Assembly (NCBI RefSeq): GCF_900637515.1
Contig: NZ_LR134375.1
Span: 641,952-705,951 of the forward strand
Direction: 5' to 3'
Length of the DNA stretch: 64,000 bases
DNA from: Veillonella dispar
GTDB lineage: Bacteria; Bacillota; Negativicutes; Veillonellales; Veillonellaceae
Positions within the stretch are counted from its first letter, which is position 1; each line of letters begins with the position of its first letter. Positions 46,927 to 55,190 of the stretch are shown piece after piece. The position numbers and the translations under genes are program-made. The notes beneath the pieces are model-generated. The model was not told the DNA's origin. It ran no database searches and saw only the letters and a list, made by a program, of their open reading frames with translations.

Positions 46927-48120
46927 TTATTTAATATATTGTGGTGTATATGTATAGTCTGTATGGCCTATACGGTTAGCTTCATTATGGAAACATAAGG
47001 CTTGTATATCTGTAGCTAGCGTGTCGATGTGGTGCATAGATTTTCCAAGATTGTTGAGTTGAGTAGGTGCTTTAGCCCATTTCTGAATGACTGGAATATC
47101 ATGTTCAGTTCGAAGCCATTTACGACCTCTGTCATTGAAGGCTAGTAATCTAGCGTATTGAGGGCCTTCGTCCATAGCGACGTTTATCAAGTCTTTTGTA
47201 ATTCCTAATGTGAGGTAGGCACCCATTCGTTGTAATCGTGCATAGGTGTAGCGCTTGGATTTTATTTGATTGATAGCAGATTCCCATGTTGGTTGTTGAG
47301 CTGCTTTCAACCACAAGTGTTCAATACCTTCAGTAAAATCAACAAAACGCTCTAATTCATTGATGGTCATGCGGCGACTCAACATGTGTACCGTATTGTA
47401 ATATCTACTGTAGTCGACATAGTGACCGCTTGTGATTCTATGCTTCATATCATCTAGAATAGGTGTTGGAATAGCAGTTTGGAGCGTTGAATATATATCT
47501 AAGGGATTAGCAATAGTGATGAATTGGCGCAACGCGGTACCTGATGGCAACTCTTGATCGATGTTTTGATTATGGTGATCAGATGTACGCTGAATAGGGA
47601 TATATTCTAAGTTTGAGTGATATTTTAACCCAGCTCGTATATATTCAAGCCCTAACAAGGCATTAGGTGTGTTAAGCATTTCGGAGCCTAGTGCTTTACG
47701 GAAGGCTGTGCCATAGGATAGACCTTCAATTAAATAACCGCGTAATTCATTTTGAGTGCTTTCACAATCCATACGTTTAGCCGTATGGATGAGTTGGTCT
47801 AAATCAGTTGTTTCAGAACCAAAGGACAGCATATCAATAGATAAAGATTTAATTAATTGAATGGCACCTGAAGAAAATAGTTGGGCACTACCTAACGAAT
47901 AAAGCGTAGGAAGTTCGATAACGATATCTGTACCACCTAGAATAGCCCATCGAGCGCGATCGAATTTTGAGAAAAGAGCTGGTTCGCCACGTTGTACAAA
48001 GGAGCCACTCATAATACAGATGCGCAATACATCAGGGTATTTTGTAGCTAATGTATGTAGTTGATGTGCATGACCATTGTGAAATGGATTGTATTCGCAA
48101 ATAATACCGATGGTTTTCAT
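46927..48120 (-). CDS. tmcAL: tRNA(Met) cytidine acetate ligase
   Basis: A 397-residue nucleotidyltransferase-like enzyme (formerly YlbM) that acetylates cytidine 34 of elongator tRNA-Met using acetate and ATP. The N-terminus has the adenylyltransferase motif GIICEYNPFHNGHAHQL, followed by SGSFVQRGEPA. The start at 48120 follows AAAGGAG on the reverse strand; upstream in-frame codons precede that site. It is the only clear reverse-strand gene in the window. Proximity to ackA (acetate metabolism) is probably coincidental. Confidence 0.95.
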   Translation of the reverse strand: MKTIGIICEYNPFHNGHAHQLHTLATKYPDVLRICIMSGSFVQRGEPALFSKFDRARWAILGGTDIVIELPTLYSLGSAQLFSSGAIQLIKSLSIDMLSFGSETTDLDQLIHTAKRMDCESTQNELRGYLIEGLSYGTAFRKALGSEMLNTPNALLGLEYIRAGLKYHSNLEYIPIQRTSDHHNQNIDQELPSGTALRQFITIANPLDIYSTLQTAIPTPILDDMKHRITSGHYVDYSRYYNTVHMLSRRMTINELERFVDFTEGIEHLWLKAAQQPTWESAINQIKSKRYTYARLQRMGAYLTLGITKDLINVAMDEGPQYARLLAFNDRGRKWLRTEHDIPVIQKWAKAPTQLNNLGKSMHHIDTLATDIQALCFHNEANRIGHTDYTYTPQYIK

Positions 48121-48307
48121 AGTGACTCCTTTCATTAGTGTTAGTGTAACAAAGCATAGAAAGACTGTAAATAAATTTTGAACTTAAGAGGCCGTATAGT
48201 AAAGAAATAGATGTAAAAAATGTGTGTAAAACTAAAGTTTTTTGTAGATTTTATTTGTTCTATAGGCTATAATTAACTGTAAATGCTGAATTGATGTGAG
48301 GTATATG

Positions 48308-48871
48308 ATGAAACAAAATTGGAAACGTACATTACAAGGGGCTCTGCTCGGTGCTGCGCTACTAGCAATGGCGGGATGTGGCTCTACAAATGTAATGGAT
48401 ACATATAGTTTTGGCCATCAAGTTATCCGTGCTGGTCAATCTGAAATTACCATTGCTTTGCCTTATGAAATGGGTAAAAGTACAAAAAATATGTCTGATG
48501 ATGGGTATCCAATTGATATTTATGGATCTGTTACAGACCATATGGTAATTGAGGTTGAGGCTTTGCGTGCTGGTGAAAACAAACCATTGCCAACAGTGGA
48601 TGAGTATGTAAACCGCAGCAAATCTGAGTTTACTAAAATTGGCGGCACCATCAAAGAAGAGTCTGTAGCTTTAGAAGGCGCGTCTGCTAAAAAGCTTGAT
48701 GTGACCTATACAACTCAAGGACAAACATTTAGATTTTCTCAATACGTATTCTTAGATCATGGCGTATTGTGGAATATAGTCTACCAATATCCTGAAAAGG
48801 ATCAGGTAGGTGCTGATATCAGCAAAGAAATTCAAAACAAGATTCAAGTTACACAACAGAAAGAGGGTTAA
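48308..48871 (+). CDS. putative lipoprotein of unknown function
   Basis: A 187-residue protein with a lipoprotein signal peptide: basic KQNWKR, a hydrophobic stretch, and a lipobox ending at C24 (LAMAGC). The mature part has a beta-rich look (QSEITIALPYEM..., VTYTTQGQTFRFSQYVFLDHGVLWNIVYQYP), reminiscent of secreted PsbP/DUF-type domains, but I do not recognise the family. A start at 48305 or 48296 is possible. It ends three bases before ackA, so the pair is probably co-transcribed. Confidence 0.8.
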   Translation: MKQNWKRTLQGALLGAALLAMAGCGSTNVMDTYSFGHQVIRAGQSEITIALPYEMGKSTKNMSDDGYPIDIYGSVTDHMVIEVEALRAGENKPLPTVDEYVNRSKSEFTKIGGTIKEESVALEGASAKKLDVTYTTQGQTFRFSQYVFLDHGVLWNIVYQYPEKDQVGADISKEIQNKIQVTQQKEG

Positions 48872-48874
48872 TCG

Positions 48875-50080
48875 ATGAATGTATTAGTAGTTAACTGCGG
48901 TAGTTCTTCCTTGAAATATCAATTACTTGATATGACAACTGAAACAGAATTGGCAAAAGGTCTTTTTGAGAAGATTGGTGATCAAGACGCTATCTTTACT
49001 CATAAACGTCCTAACGCAGATAAATTAGAACGCGTTGAACCAATTTTGAATCATAAAGAAGCTCTTCGTATTTTACTTGATATTTTAGTTGATGCTGAAT
49101 ATGGTGTAATTAAGTCTATGGACGAAATCGACGCTGTTGGTCACCGTGTAGTACATGGCGGTGAAAAATTCGCTGACTCCGTATTGATCACTCCAGCTGT
49201 TATGGAAGCATTAGAAGAATGCTGCGCATTGGCTCCATTGCATAACCCACCAAACATTCAAGGTATCGAAGCTTGCCAAGCTATCATGCCTAACGTACCA
49301 CAAGTTGCTGTATTCGATACTGCATTCCACCAAACAATGCCTAAAGAAGCTTACATGTATGCGCTTCCTTACGAATACTATGAAGATTATGGCATCCGTC
49401 GTTACGGTTTCCATGGTACATCCCACAAATATGTTGCACAACGTTGCGCTGAATTGATGGGCAAACACATGTCTGATCCTCGCATCATCACATGTCACTT
49501 AGGTAATGGTTCTTCCGTATCCGCTATTAAAGGTGGTCGCTCTATCGATACTACAATGGGCTTTACTCCATTGTCTGGTTTGATCATGGGTACTCGTACT
49601 GGTGATATTGATCCAGCTATCGTTCCATTCTTGATGAACAAAACTGGCATGAACTACGATGAAGTAGACACTGTTATGAATAAAAAATCTGGTGTACTTG
49701 GTATTTCCGGCGTGTCTAATGACTTCCGTGTTATCGAAGAAGCAGCAGCTAATGGTAACAAACGTGCTCAATTAGCATTGAACATGTTCCATTACAAAGT
49801 TCGCCGTGTAATTGGTGCATTCGCAGCAGTTATGGGTGGTGTTGATGCTATCGTATTCACAGCTGGTATCGGTGAAAACGGTATCGGTAACCGTGATGCA
49901 ATCTGCAATGGTTTAGAATACTTGGGTACTCGCATTGACTCTGAACGCAACAACATCCGCGGTAAAGAACAAGAAATTAGTGCTGAAGGCTCCAGAGTTA
50001 AAATCTTCGTAATCCCTACAAACGAAGAAATCATGATTGCTCGCGATACTCAACGTATTACAGCATCCTTGAAAAAATAA
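48875..50080 (+). CDS. ackA: acetate kinase
   Basis: A 401-residue ASKHA-fold kinase of standard length. Motifs: [16 protein letters not shown] at the N-terminus, [20 protein letters not shown] and FTAGIGENG. It makes ATP and acetate from acetyl phosphate, one of the main ATP sources in lactate fermentation. No pta gene is adjacent. The start shares an operon with the lipoprotein gene, and a strong terminator follows. Confidence 0.98.
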   Translation: MNVLVVNCGSSSLKYQLLDMTTETELAKGLFEKIGDQDAIFTHKRPNADKLERVEPILNHKEALRILLDILVDAEYGVIKSMDEIDAVGHRVVHGGEKFADSVLITPAVMEALEECCALAPLHNPPNIQGIEACQAIMPNVPQVAVFDTAFHQTMPKEAYMYALPYEYYEDYGIRRYGFHGTSHKYVAQRCAELMGKHMSDPRIITCHLGNGSSVSAIKGGRSIDTTMGFTPLSGLIMGTRTGDIDPAIVPFLMNKTGMNYDEVDTVMNKKSGVLGISGVSNDFRVIEEAAANGNKRAQLALNMFHYKVRRVIGAFAAVMGGVDAIVFTAGIGENGIGNRDAICNGLEYLGTRIDSERNNIRGKEQEISAEGSRVKIFVIPTNEEIMIARDTQRITASLKK

Positions 50081-50118
50081 TATAGTTCGTATCTGAACTA
50101 GGTGACTAATAGAGTCAT

Positions 50119-50156
50119 AAAACCCCGTCTATATCATAGATATAGGCGGGGTTTTT
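50119..50156 (+). terminator. Rho-independent terminator after ackA
   Basis: A 17-bp stem (50119-50135 with 50139-50155, one G-T) with loop ATA, ending in a T-run. Confidence 0.95.
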
Positions 50157-50231
50157 GTAGTTTTTATACTTAGAATACCTTATAATAGAATGTATAGTTA
50201 TAAAGTAGTAGTTCTTTTAAAGGGGTAACAC

Positions 50232-50855
50232 ATGACAGTATTATATGAAGAAAAATCTCAGCGTGCTAAAAGTGCAGAGTGGCTAGTATTATGTTTTGTT
50301 ATTCTATTATTATGTGGTGTTGGGTACACTACATATCGTAGTATTAACTTGCATACTATACTAATAGCAGAATATTTTATTGAAATTATGGCTATCATCG
50401 TAATTGTTAAACAAGCTGTTAGTCGATATACCTATATTTTGACAGATACAAAGTTAGTAATTGAAGAATCTTCTATATTTAGAAAGCGCCATTTTGAGGT
50501 AGATTACGATATGATTGATGGCGTCTTTAAGTTTGAACGTGAGTTATTGACAAATATTAAATATCGATATAAATATAGAAAATGCTCAACTTCTGATCCA
50601 CGTCCTATTTGGTCTCTAGTATATGCGATTGTAAAGGGTGATAAGGTTCAAAATGGTCGCCTTTTATTGAAAGCGGATGATAAATTTTTTGACATCTTAG
50701 AGGAACATGTACCAGGTCGTATCCGTGTGCCTCAAGCGGACATTGTGTTCTATGCTGCAGTCCGTGCTGATGCGGTAAAACATGGTGAAGATGTACAAGA
50801 GTACTATAAAAAGTTAACAACACCTGAAAAGGATGACCCTGATATTCTTGTTTAA
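50232..50855 (+). CDS. membrane protein with PH-like domain, function unknown
   Basis: A 207-residue protein. Two hydrophobic helices (about 17-36 and 43-62) are followed by a soluble region (SRYTYILTDTKLVIEESSIFRKRHFEVDYDMIDGV) that resembles bacterial PH-like domains (YdbS/YokE type). The acidic C-terminal tail is likely cytoplasmic. AAAGGGG precedes the ATG. It appears monocistronic. The domain call rests on sequence pattern only. Confidence 0.7.
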   Translation: MTVLYEEKSQRAKSAEWLVLCFVILLLCGVGYTTYRSINLHTILIAEYFIEIMAIIVIVKQAVSRYTYILTDTKLVIEESSIFRKRHFEVDYDMIDGVFKFERELLTNIKYRYKYRKCSTSDPRPIWSLVYAIVKGDKVQNGRLLLKADDKFFDILEEHVPGRIRVPQADIVFYAAVRADAVKHGEDVQEYYKKLTTPEKDDPDILV

Positions 50856-50957
50856 TTTACAGATATTTTCTAATTTATATTATCTAAATTGGTTGGAATG
50901 GTTTTATTTATAAAACGGTGAAATTAACTAAAATTCATATACGATAAAGGAGTGCAA

Positions 50958-51524
50958 ATGGCTGGATTATATTTGGCGAGCCAATCACCACGAAGAACTG
51001 AATTATTAACACAAGTTGGTATTGATCATATTGTTGTATCAAGTGCCTATGAAGAGGCTAATAAGGGTTATGATAATCCTATTGAAATGGTGAAAGAACA
51101 AGCTTTAGGTAAGGCTCGTGCGGCTGTAGGCGTACCTGAAGGGAGCATCGTACTAGGTGCTGATACGATTGTCGTATTAGACAATCAAGTGCTAGGTAAA
51201 CCTCATGATGAATCTGAGGCCCGTCATATGCTAGAGCGTTTATCAGGCCAAGTTCATTCTGTAATTACTGGTGTAGCCTTGCTTATTAAAGGTCAAGAAA
51301 TAGTTTTTCATAATGAAACAAAGGTATATTTTAAAAAGTTAGCTCCTTTTGAAATTGAATCCTATATCGGTAGTGGTGAGCCTATGGATAAGGCTGGCGC
51401 CTATGGTATACAAGGTAAAGGCGCTTTATGGGTAGAAAAGATTGAAGGCTCTTATACCAATGTGGTTGGCTTGCCTGTAGAGCATGTGTATGATGAACTA
51501 TGTAAAGCGTTAGGCGCTAAATAA
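50958..51524 (+). CDS. maf: Maf nucleoside triphosphate pyrophosphatase
   Basis: A 188-residue Maf/HAM1-like house-cleaning pyrophosphatase acting on dTTP/UTP or modified nucleotides. Motifs: LASQSPRRTELL at the N-terminus, GADTIVVLD, GKPHDESEA and GAYGIQGKGA. ATG 50958 has AAAGGAG 5 bases upstream. maf-radC-mreBCD linkage is common in bacteria and is seen here too. Confidence 0.95.
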   Translation: MAGLYLASQSPRRTELLTQVGIDHIVVSSAYEEANKGYDNPIEMVKEQALGKARAAVGVPEGSIVLGADTIVVLDNQVLGKPHDESEARHMLERLSGQVHSVITGVALLIKGQEIVFHNETKVYFKKLAPFEIESYIGSGEPMDKAGAYGIQGKGALWVEKIEGSYTNVVGLPVEHVYDELCKALGAK

Positions 51525-51546
51525 TACTATCGCTTTATAGTGATAG

Positions 51547-51555
51547 TGTTATAAT
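51547..51555 (+). promoter_or_regulatory. extended -10 promoter abutting the pentanucleotide repeat
   Basis: TGTTATAAT is a perfect extended -10 element (TG at 51547-51548, TATAAT at 51550-51555). The -35 position is poor. Transcription would begin near 51562, inside the (GTGCT)n array. A dyad (ACTATC at 51526-51531, GATAGT at 51542-51547) overlaps the spacer. Confidence 0.6.
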
Positions 51556-51557
51556 TG

Positions 51558-51619
51558 GCTGTGCTGTGCTGTGCTGTGCTGTGCTGTGCTGTGCTGTGCT
51601 GTGCTGTGCTGTGCTGTGC
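51558..51619 (+). repeat. (GTGCT)n pentanucleotide tandem repeat, about 12.4 copies
   Basis: An uninterrupted perfect 5-bp repeat covering 62 bases, between maf and radC. The unit length is not a multiple of three. It has GTG codons in all three frames, and the present copy number leaves one frame open through to radC. Such arrays are prone to slipped-strand length change. Confidence 0.98.
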
Positions 51620-51696
51620 AAGTAATATATAAAGAGAGTAGATGTGTTGGTTGCTTGATAGATAGATGGTGTTATCTATTTGAATGGAGAGATTCT

Positions 51697-52395
51697 ATGG
51701 AAGTACCAACAGTAAGTGTAAAAGACATGTTGCCGTTTCAACGGCCGCGAGAGAAGTTTCTTACCCTAGGGCCATCCCATATGGCGATGGAGGAACTATT
51801 AGCTATTTTATTACGAACAGGGGTAAAGGGGCAGTCCGCCATTTCCTTAGCTAACGATATCGTACAATCCTTTGATGATGGCGTATATGGTTTAAATCGA
51901 ATGACCGTTGAAGAACTCGTTAAAATCAAGGGTATTGGTACAGATAAAGCGGTGACCTTATGTGCAGCTCTTGAGATGGGGCGGCGCTTGGGAGAGCTTA
52001 AAATCAAGGAAACTTACGAAGATTTTTCACAGCCCTTTGTTATAGCCCAATATGTAATGGAGCGTTTGCGCCACGAAGAGGTAGAGCATGTATGGGCAGC
52101 TATGTTGACGTCACGAAATAAATTGATTCAGTTAGAACATATTTCTAATGGAGGGTTAGTATCTAGCCTTGTAGAGCAGCGTGCTGTTTTTAAGAAGGCC
52201 ATAGCGTGTAATGCGGCGGCCATTATTTTAATACATAATCATCCATCCGGCGATAGTCGTCCTAGTGATGAAGATATACGACTAACCAAGTTGTTTGTCA
52301 GTGCAGGTCAGTTCATGGGGATACCTGTGTTAGATCATATCGTCATTGGTGATAATGAATTCACTAGCCTTAGTGAAATCGGTAAACTCAGTTAA
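51697..52395 (+). CDS. radC: RadC-family JAB-domain protein
   Basis: A 232-residue UPF0758 protein. Residues ~1-100 hold a helix-hairpin-helix-like region (VEELVKIKGIGTDKAVTLCAALEMG); the rest is a JAMM/MPN-like metal domain with IHNHPSGDSRPSDED. The original DNA-repair role is disputed and the biochemical function is unsettled. ATG 51697 with GGAGAG upstream is the best start, but the frame stays open upstream into the GTGCT repeat, so an N-terminally extended form cannot be excluded. Confidence 0.92.
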   Translation: MEVPTVSVKDMLPFQRPREKFLTLGPSHMAMEELLAILLRTGVKGQSAISLANDIVQSFDDGVYGLNRMTVEELVKIKGIGTDKAVTLCAALEMGRRLGELKIKETYEDFSQPFVIAQYVMERLRHEEVEHVWAAMLTSRNKLIQLEHISNGGLVSSLVEQRAVFKKAIACNAAAIILIHNHPSGDSRPSDEDIRLTKLFVSAGQFMGIPVLDHIVIGDNEFTSLSEIGKLS

Positions 52396-52463
52396 GTTAT
52401 CCTTATATGATAAGTTTTAAAACTGTATAATAATGGCTTTATAGTTTGTTGTATCAGTAAATA

Positions 52464-52533
52464 AGCACTCATAATGATGCGTTCTTTATTATGTCTAGTA
52501 AATAGAGAATGCATCATGATATGGGTGCTTTTT
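52464..52533 (+). terminator. long imperfect hairpin after radC
   Basis: AGCACTCATAATGATGCGTTCT (in part, 52464-52485) pairs with the segment 52506-52528 with a few mismatches and ends in TTTTT. It separates radC from mreB. Confidence 0.75.
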
Positions 52534-52651
52534 CTATTTTGTTCGACCTATAGGTAGCTTTGTAATGTATCACTTGTGAGTGTGTAAATTATGTATGACT
52601 TAAGGGTACTTGAATTATGCATTTTCTGAGCTTTTAACAATGGTAAAAGCC
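52534..52651. other. intergenic segment before the mre promoter
   Basis: No coding sequence or strong hairpin is seen in the rest of the 327-bp radC-mreB gap outside the terminator and the promoter. Confidence 0.5.
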
Positions 52652-52679
52652 TTGATATTAATAGAAAAAGTCGTATTAT
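52652..52679 (+). promoter_or_regulatory. promoter for the mre-rod operon
   Basis: TTGATA (52652-52657), a 16-bp spacer and TATTAT (52674-52679), 43 bases before mreB. Confidence 0.6.
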
Positions 52680-52722
52680 ATGTGGTAAAATGGAATGATG
52701 ATGTAATGAAGGAGATTTTACT

Positions 52723-53760
52723 ATGAGTTCCATTTTACCTACTCTAGGAAAAGATGTAAGTATAGATATTGGGTCCATACAGACGCGCCTCATGGGAGGG
52801 ACGCGAGGAACCGTTATAAGCGAGCCATCTATTATAGCCACTGATACGAAACAAGAAAAAGTAGTAGCCGTTGGCGATGAAGCTGCTCGCCTTGTATTGC
52901 GTATGCCGGATATGTGGCGACCTTTGACACCGTTGAAAGATGGCTTTATTGTGGATTATCGCGTTATGCATACGATGCTTAACTATTTTCTGAATAAGGT
53001 ATCTAATGCATTGCGTCGTGCTCGAGTTCTTGTTGGTGTTCCGTGCGGGATGACTGATGTTGAGCAAAGAGCTATGATGGATGCCGTTATTCAGGCGGGA
53101 GCCCGCGAAGTATTTCTTATTGAACGTCCTGTGGCTGCAGCTATTGGTTGCGGTGCACCTATCTTTGAAGCTCGTGGATCCATGGTCATTGATATTGGTG
53201 GTGGTACCGTAGATATGGGTATTGTTTCATTGGGCGGTATTGTAGATAGCAAAACTATACGCTTTGGTGGTTCAGATATTAACAATGCATTGCTACGCTA
53301 TGTACGCGAGTGTTTTGGTGTTATCGTTTCTGATGAAATTATAGAGGATATTAAACATACTGTAGGTACTGCTGTGGCACCACTAGAAGATGCGGAATAT
53401 GCCTTTCAAGGCCGTGATATGATGAATGGTTTAGGTAGACGTTGTGTCATTCATCAGTCTGAAGTATACCAAGTTGTTAATGACTGTATCGGAGGCCTTT
53501 TGGATGAATTAAAACAAATGATTCGTTCCGCTGAACCTGAAATTGTAGCCGATATTATGCAATATGGAATCTACCTCACTGGTGGTACAGCGCAATTATC
53601 TGGCCTGGCAGAGCGTATTGGTGGCGAATTAGGTGTGCCTGTACACGTTCCGGACGCACCTGAGACGAAAGTTGTTGTAGGCCTTAATGGGGCTTCATCG
53701 GACTTAGTGAGTTTATCGCGATTTATTGTAAATTCTAAAAATAGAAAGGGCCAAGACTAA
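52723..53760 (+). CDS. mreB: rod shape-determining protein MreB
   Basis: A 345-residue actin-fold ATPase. Nucleotide-binding motifs include VSIDIGS near the N-terminus, VIDIGGGTVDMGIVSLGG and YLTGGTAQLSG. It forms membrane-bound filaments that guide the elongation machinery. It is the first gene of mreBCD-mrdA-minD-like-rodA. Veillonella cells are cocci, so a role other than rod elongation is of interest. AAGGAG precedes the start. Confidence 0.96.
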   Translation: MSSILPTLGKDVSIDIGSIQTRLMGGTRGTVISEPSIIATDTKQEKVVAVGDEAARLVLRMPDMWRPLTPLKDGFIVDYRVMHTMLNYFLNKVSNALRRARVLVGVPCGMTDVEQRAMMDAVIQAGAREVFLIERPVAAAIGCGAPIFEARGSMVIDIGGGTVDMGIVSLGGIVDSKTIRFGGSDINNALLRYVRECFGVIVSDEIIEDIKHTVGTAVAPLEDAEYAFQGRDMMNGLGRRCVIHQSEVYQVVNDCIGGLLDELKQMIRSAEPEIVADIMQYGIYLTGGTAQLSGLAERIGGELGVPVHVPDAPETKVVVGLNGASSDLVSLSRFIVNSKNRKGQD

Positions 53761-53761
53761 T

Positions 53762-54679
53762 ATGATACAGTCAGATAAAAAGTTAATTATCGTCGTTGTT
53801 ATTAGCTGTATCCTATTGGCTTTGCTTGGATTTGCATGGAAACAACGAACTAGTATTCCTTTTGTTACTGTTACTCTTGAAGGCATTACAACACCGTTTG
53901 CTTATGGATCTGCCCGTTTACTTGATGGTGTGCAAACTGGCTTCACAGTGCTCAATAATGCTATTTCTGCAACTATTGAAAGTGATGAGGAAGCATCTCG
54001 TAAAGCTGCATTAGAACAAAAGGTAGTTAACTATGACGAGGTAGTGGCAGAAAATATTCGACTCCGTCAGCTTCTTAACTATAAGAGTAGTCATCCAGAA
54101 TTTTCCATGACATTGGCCGGTATTATTACAAAGGATTACGGTACATGGACAAATACTTTCACTATCGATAAGGGTAGTGAAGATGGGATGGCCGTTAATA
54201 TGGCTGTCGTTGTACCAAGTGGGGTAGTTGGTTTTATTACCGATGTATATCCTCATTCCTCTCGTGTGCAAACTATTCTTGACCCGCGTAGTGCAATTGG
54301 TGTTATCGTACAGCGTCCTGAATCCCGTTTATCTGGTGTTGTAAAGGGCGATGGAGATTCACCTCGTACACCATCAATGGTAAATATTGCTCGTGATGGC
54401 GATGTATTAGTAGGGGATAAATTAATAACCTCTGGGTACGGTGGTATCTATCCAAAAGGATTGCCTGTTGGCAATGTACAGTCTATCGAAAATGATACAG
54501 AAGGCTTTGTTAAGAATGCCGTTATCACACCTAGTGTAGACTTTTACCGTCTGGAAGAGGTGTTTGTTCTTACAGCATCTTCTGTTAGTGCACCACAAAA
54601 ACCAGGGCTTGAGCCTAAGCTTGTACCGCAAACACAACGAGATCAAGTAGAAGGGGCAAAGGGGGCCGTTAAACCATGA
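53762..54679 (+). CDS. mreC: rod shape-determining protein MreC
   Basis: A 305-residue bitopic protein: one N-terminal membrane helix (about residues 8-25), a coiled-coil segment (about 65-100) and a periplasmic beta-barrel-like domain (GSEDGMAVNMAVVVPSGVVGFI, LITSGYGGIYPKGLPVG). It activates PBP2-RodA. It starts one base after the mreB stop and overlaps mreD by four. Confidence 0.95.
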   Translation: MIQSDKKLIIVVVISCILLALLGFAWKQRTSIPFVTVTLEGITTPFAYGSARLLDGVQTGFTVLNNAISATIESDEEASRKAALEQKVVNYDEVVAENIRLRQLLNYKSSHPEFSMTLAGIITKDYGTWTNTFTIDKGSEDGMAVNMAVVVPSGVVGFITDVYPHSSRVQTILDPRSAIGVIVQRPESRLSGVVKGDGDSPRTPSMVNIARDGDVLVGDKLITSGYGGIYPKGLPVGNVQSIENDTEGFVKNAVITPSVDFYRLEEVFVLTASSVSAPQKPGLEPKLVPQTQRDQVEGAKGAVKP

Positions 54680-55167
54680 CGCGTCTAGCTTTAGTCCTCT
54701 GTGGATTCTTAATTTATTTTATACAGGCGCAATTATTGCCTGCTATTTTTCATACGAATTGGTTGCCAAATTTAATTTTGACCACCATTGTTATAGTCAC
54801 ACTATTTAAAGGTCGTTATATGGGGCTGATGGCAGCTGTTATGGGTGGTATTGTACATGATGTATTGATATCTAACTTCTTTGGGCTCCATTTATTCCCT
54901 TACGTTCTTGTGGTTTACCTATTATCTGCAGTGAAACATCGACTCTATGAAGAACGTTGGTATTGGTCCAGTGCTATTGTAGCCATTTGTACATTGCTTG
55001 ATGGATTTATCCGGAGCTTAATGATATTAGCCAGTGGCGGGGATTTACATATAGGGTTATATATGTGGCATATGGTTATACCGGTACTATTTTGGAACGG
55101 TTTATTGGCGGCCATCGTACACGGATTATTGTGGCGTAAGGACGAACAGCAAGATTATATTTGGTAA
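54676..55167 (+). CDS. mreD: rod shape-determining protein MreD
   Basis: A 163-residue integral membrane protein with about five hydrophobic helices; the segment LMAAVMGGIVHDVLISNFFGLHLFPY is family-like. It works with MreC in the elongasome. Its start overlaps the mreC stop (ATGA). Confidence 0.92.
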   Translation: MTRLALVLCGFLIYFIQAQLLPAIFHTNWLPNLILTTIVIVTLFKGRYMGLMAAVMGGIVHDVLISNFFGLHLFPYVLVVYLLSAVKHRLYEERWYWSSAIVAICTLLDGFIRSLMILASGGDLHIGLYMWHMVIPVLFWNGLLAAIVHGLLWRKDEQQDYIW

Positions 55168-55190
55168 TAAATTAGTAAGGGGGTGAAAGA

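Noticed and set aside
51558-51619. Sequencing artefact as the sole explanation of the GTGCT array
   Set aside because: The array is perfect and lies in a sensible intergenic position; copy number may be misassembled, but the repeat itself is probably real.
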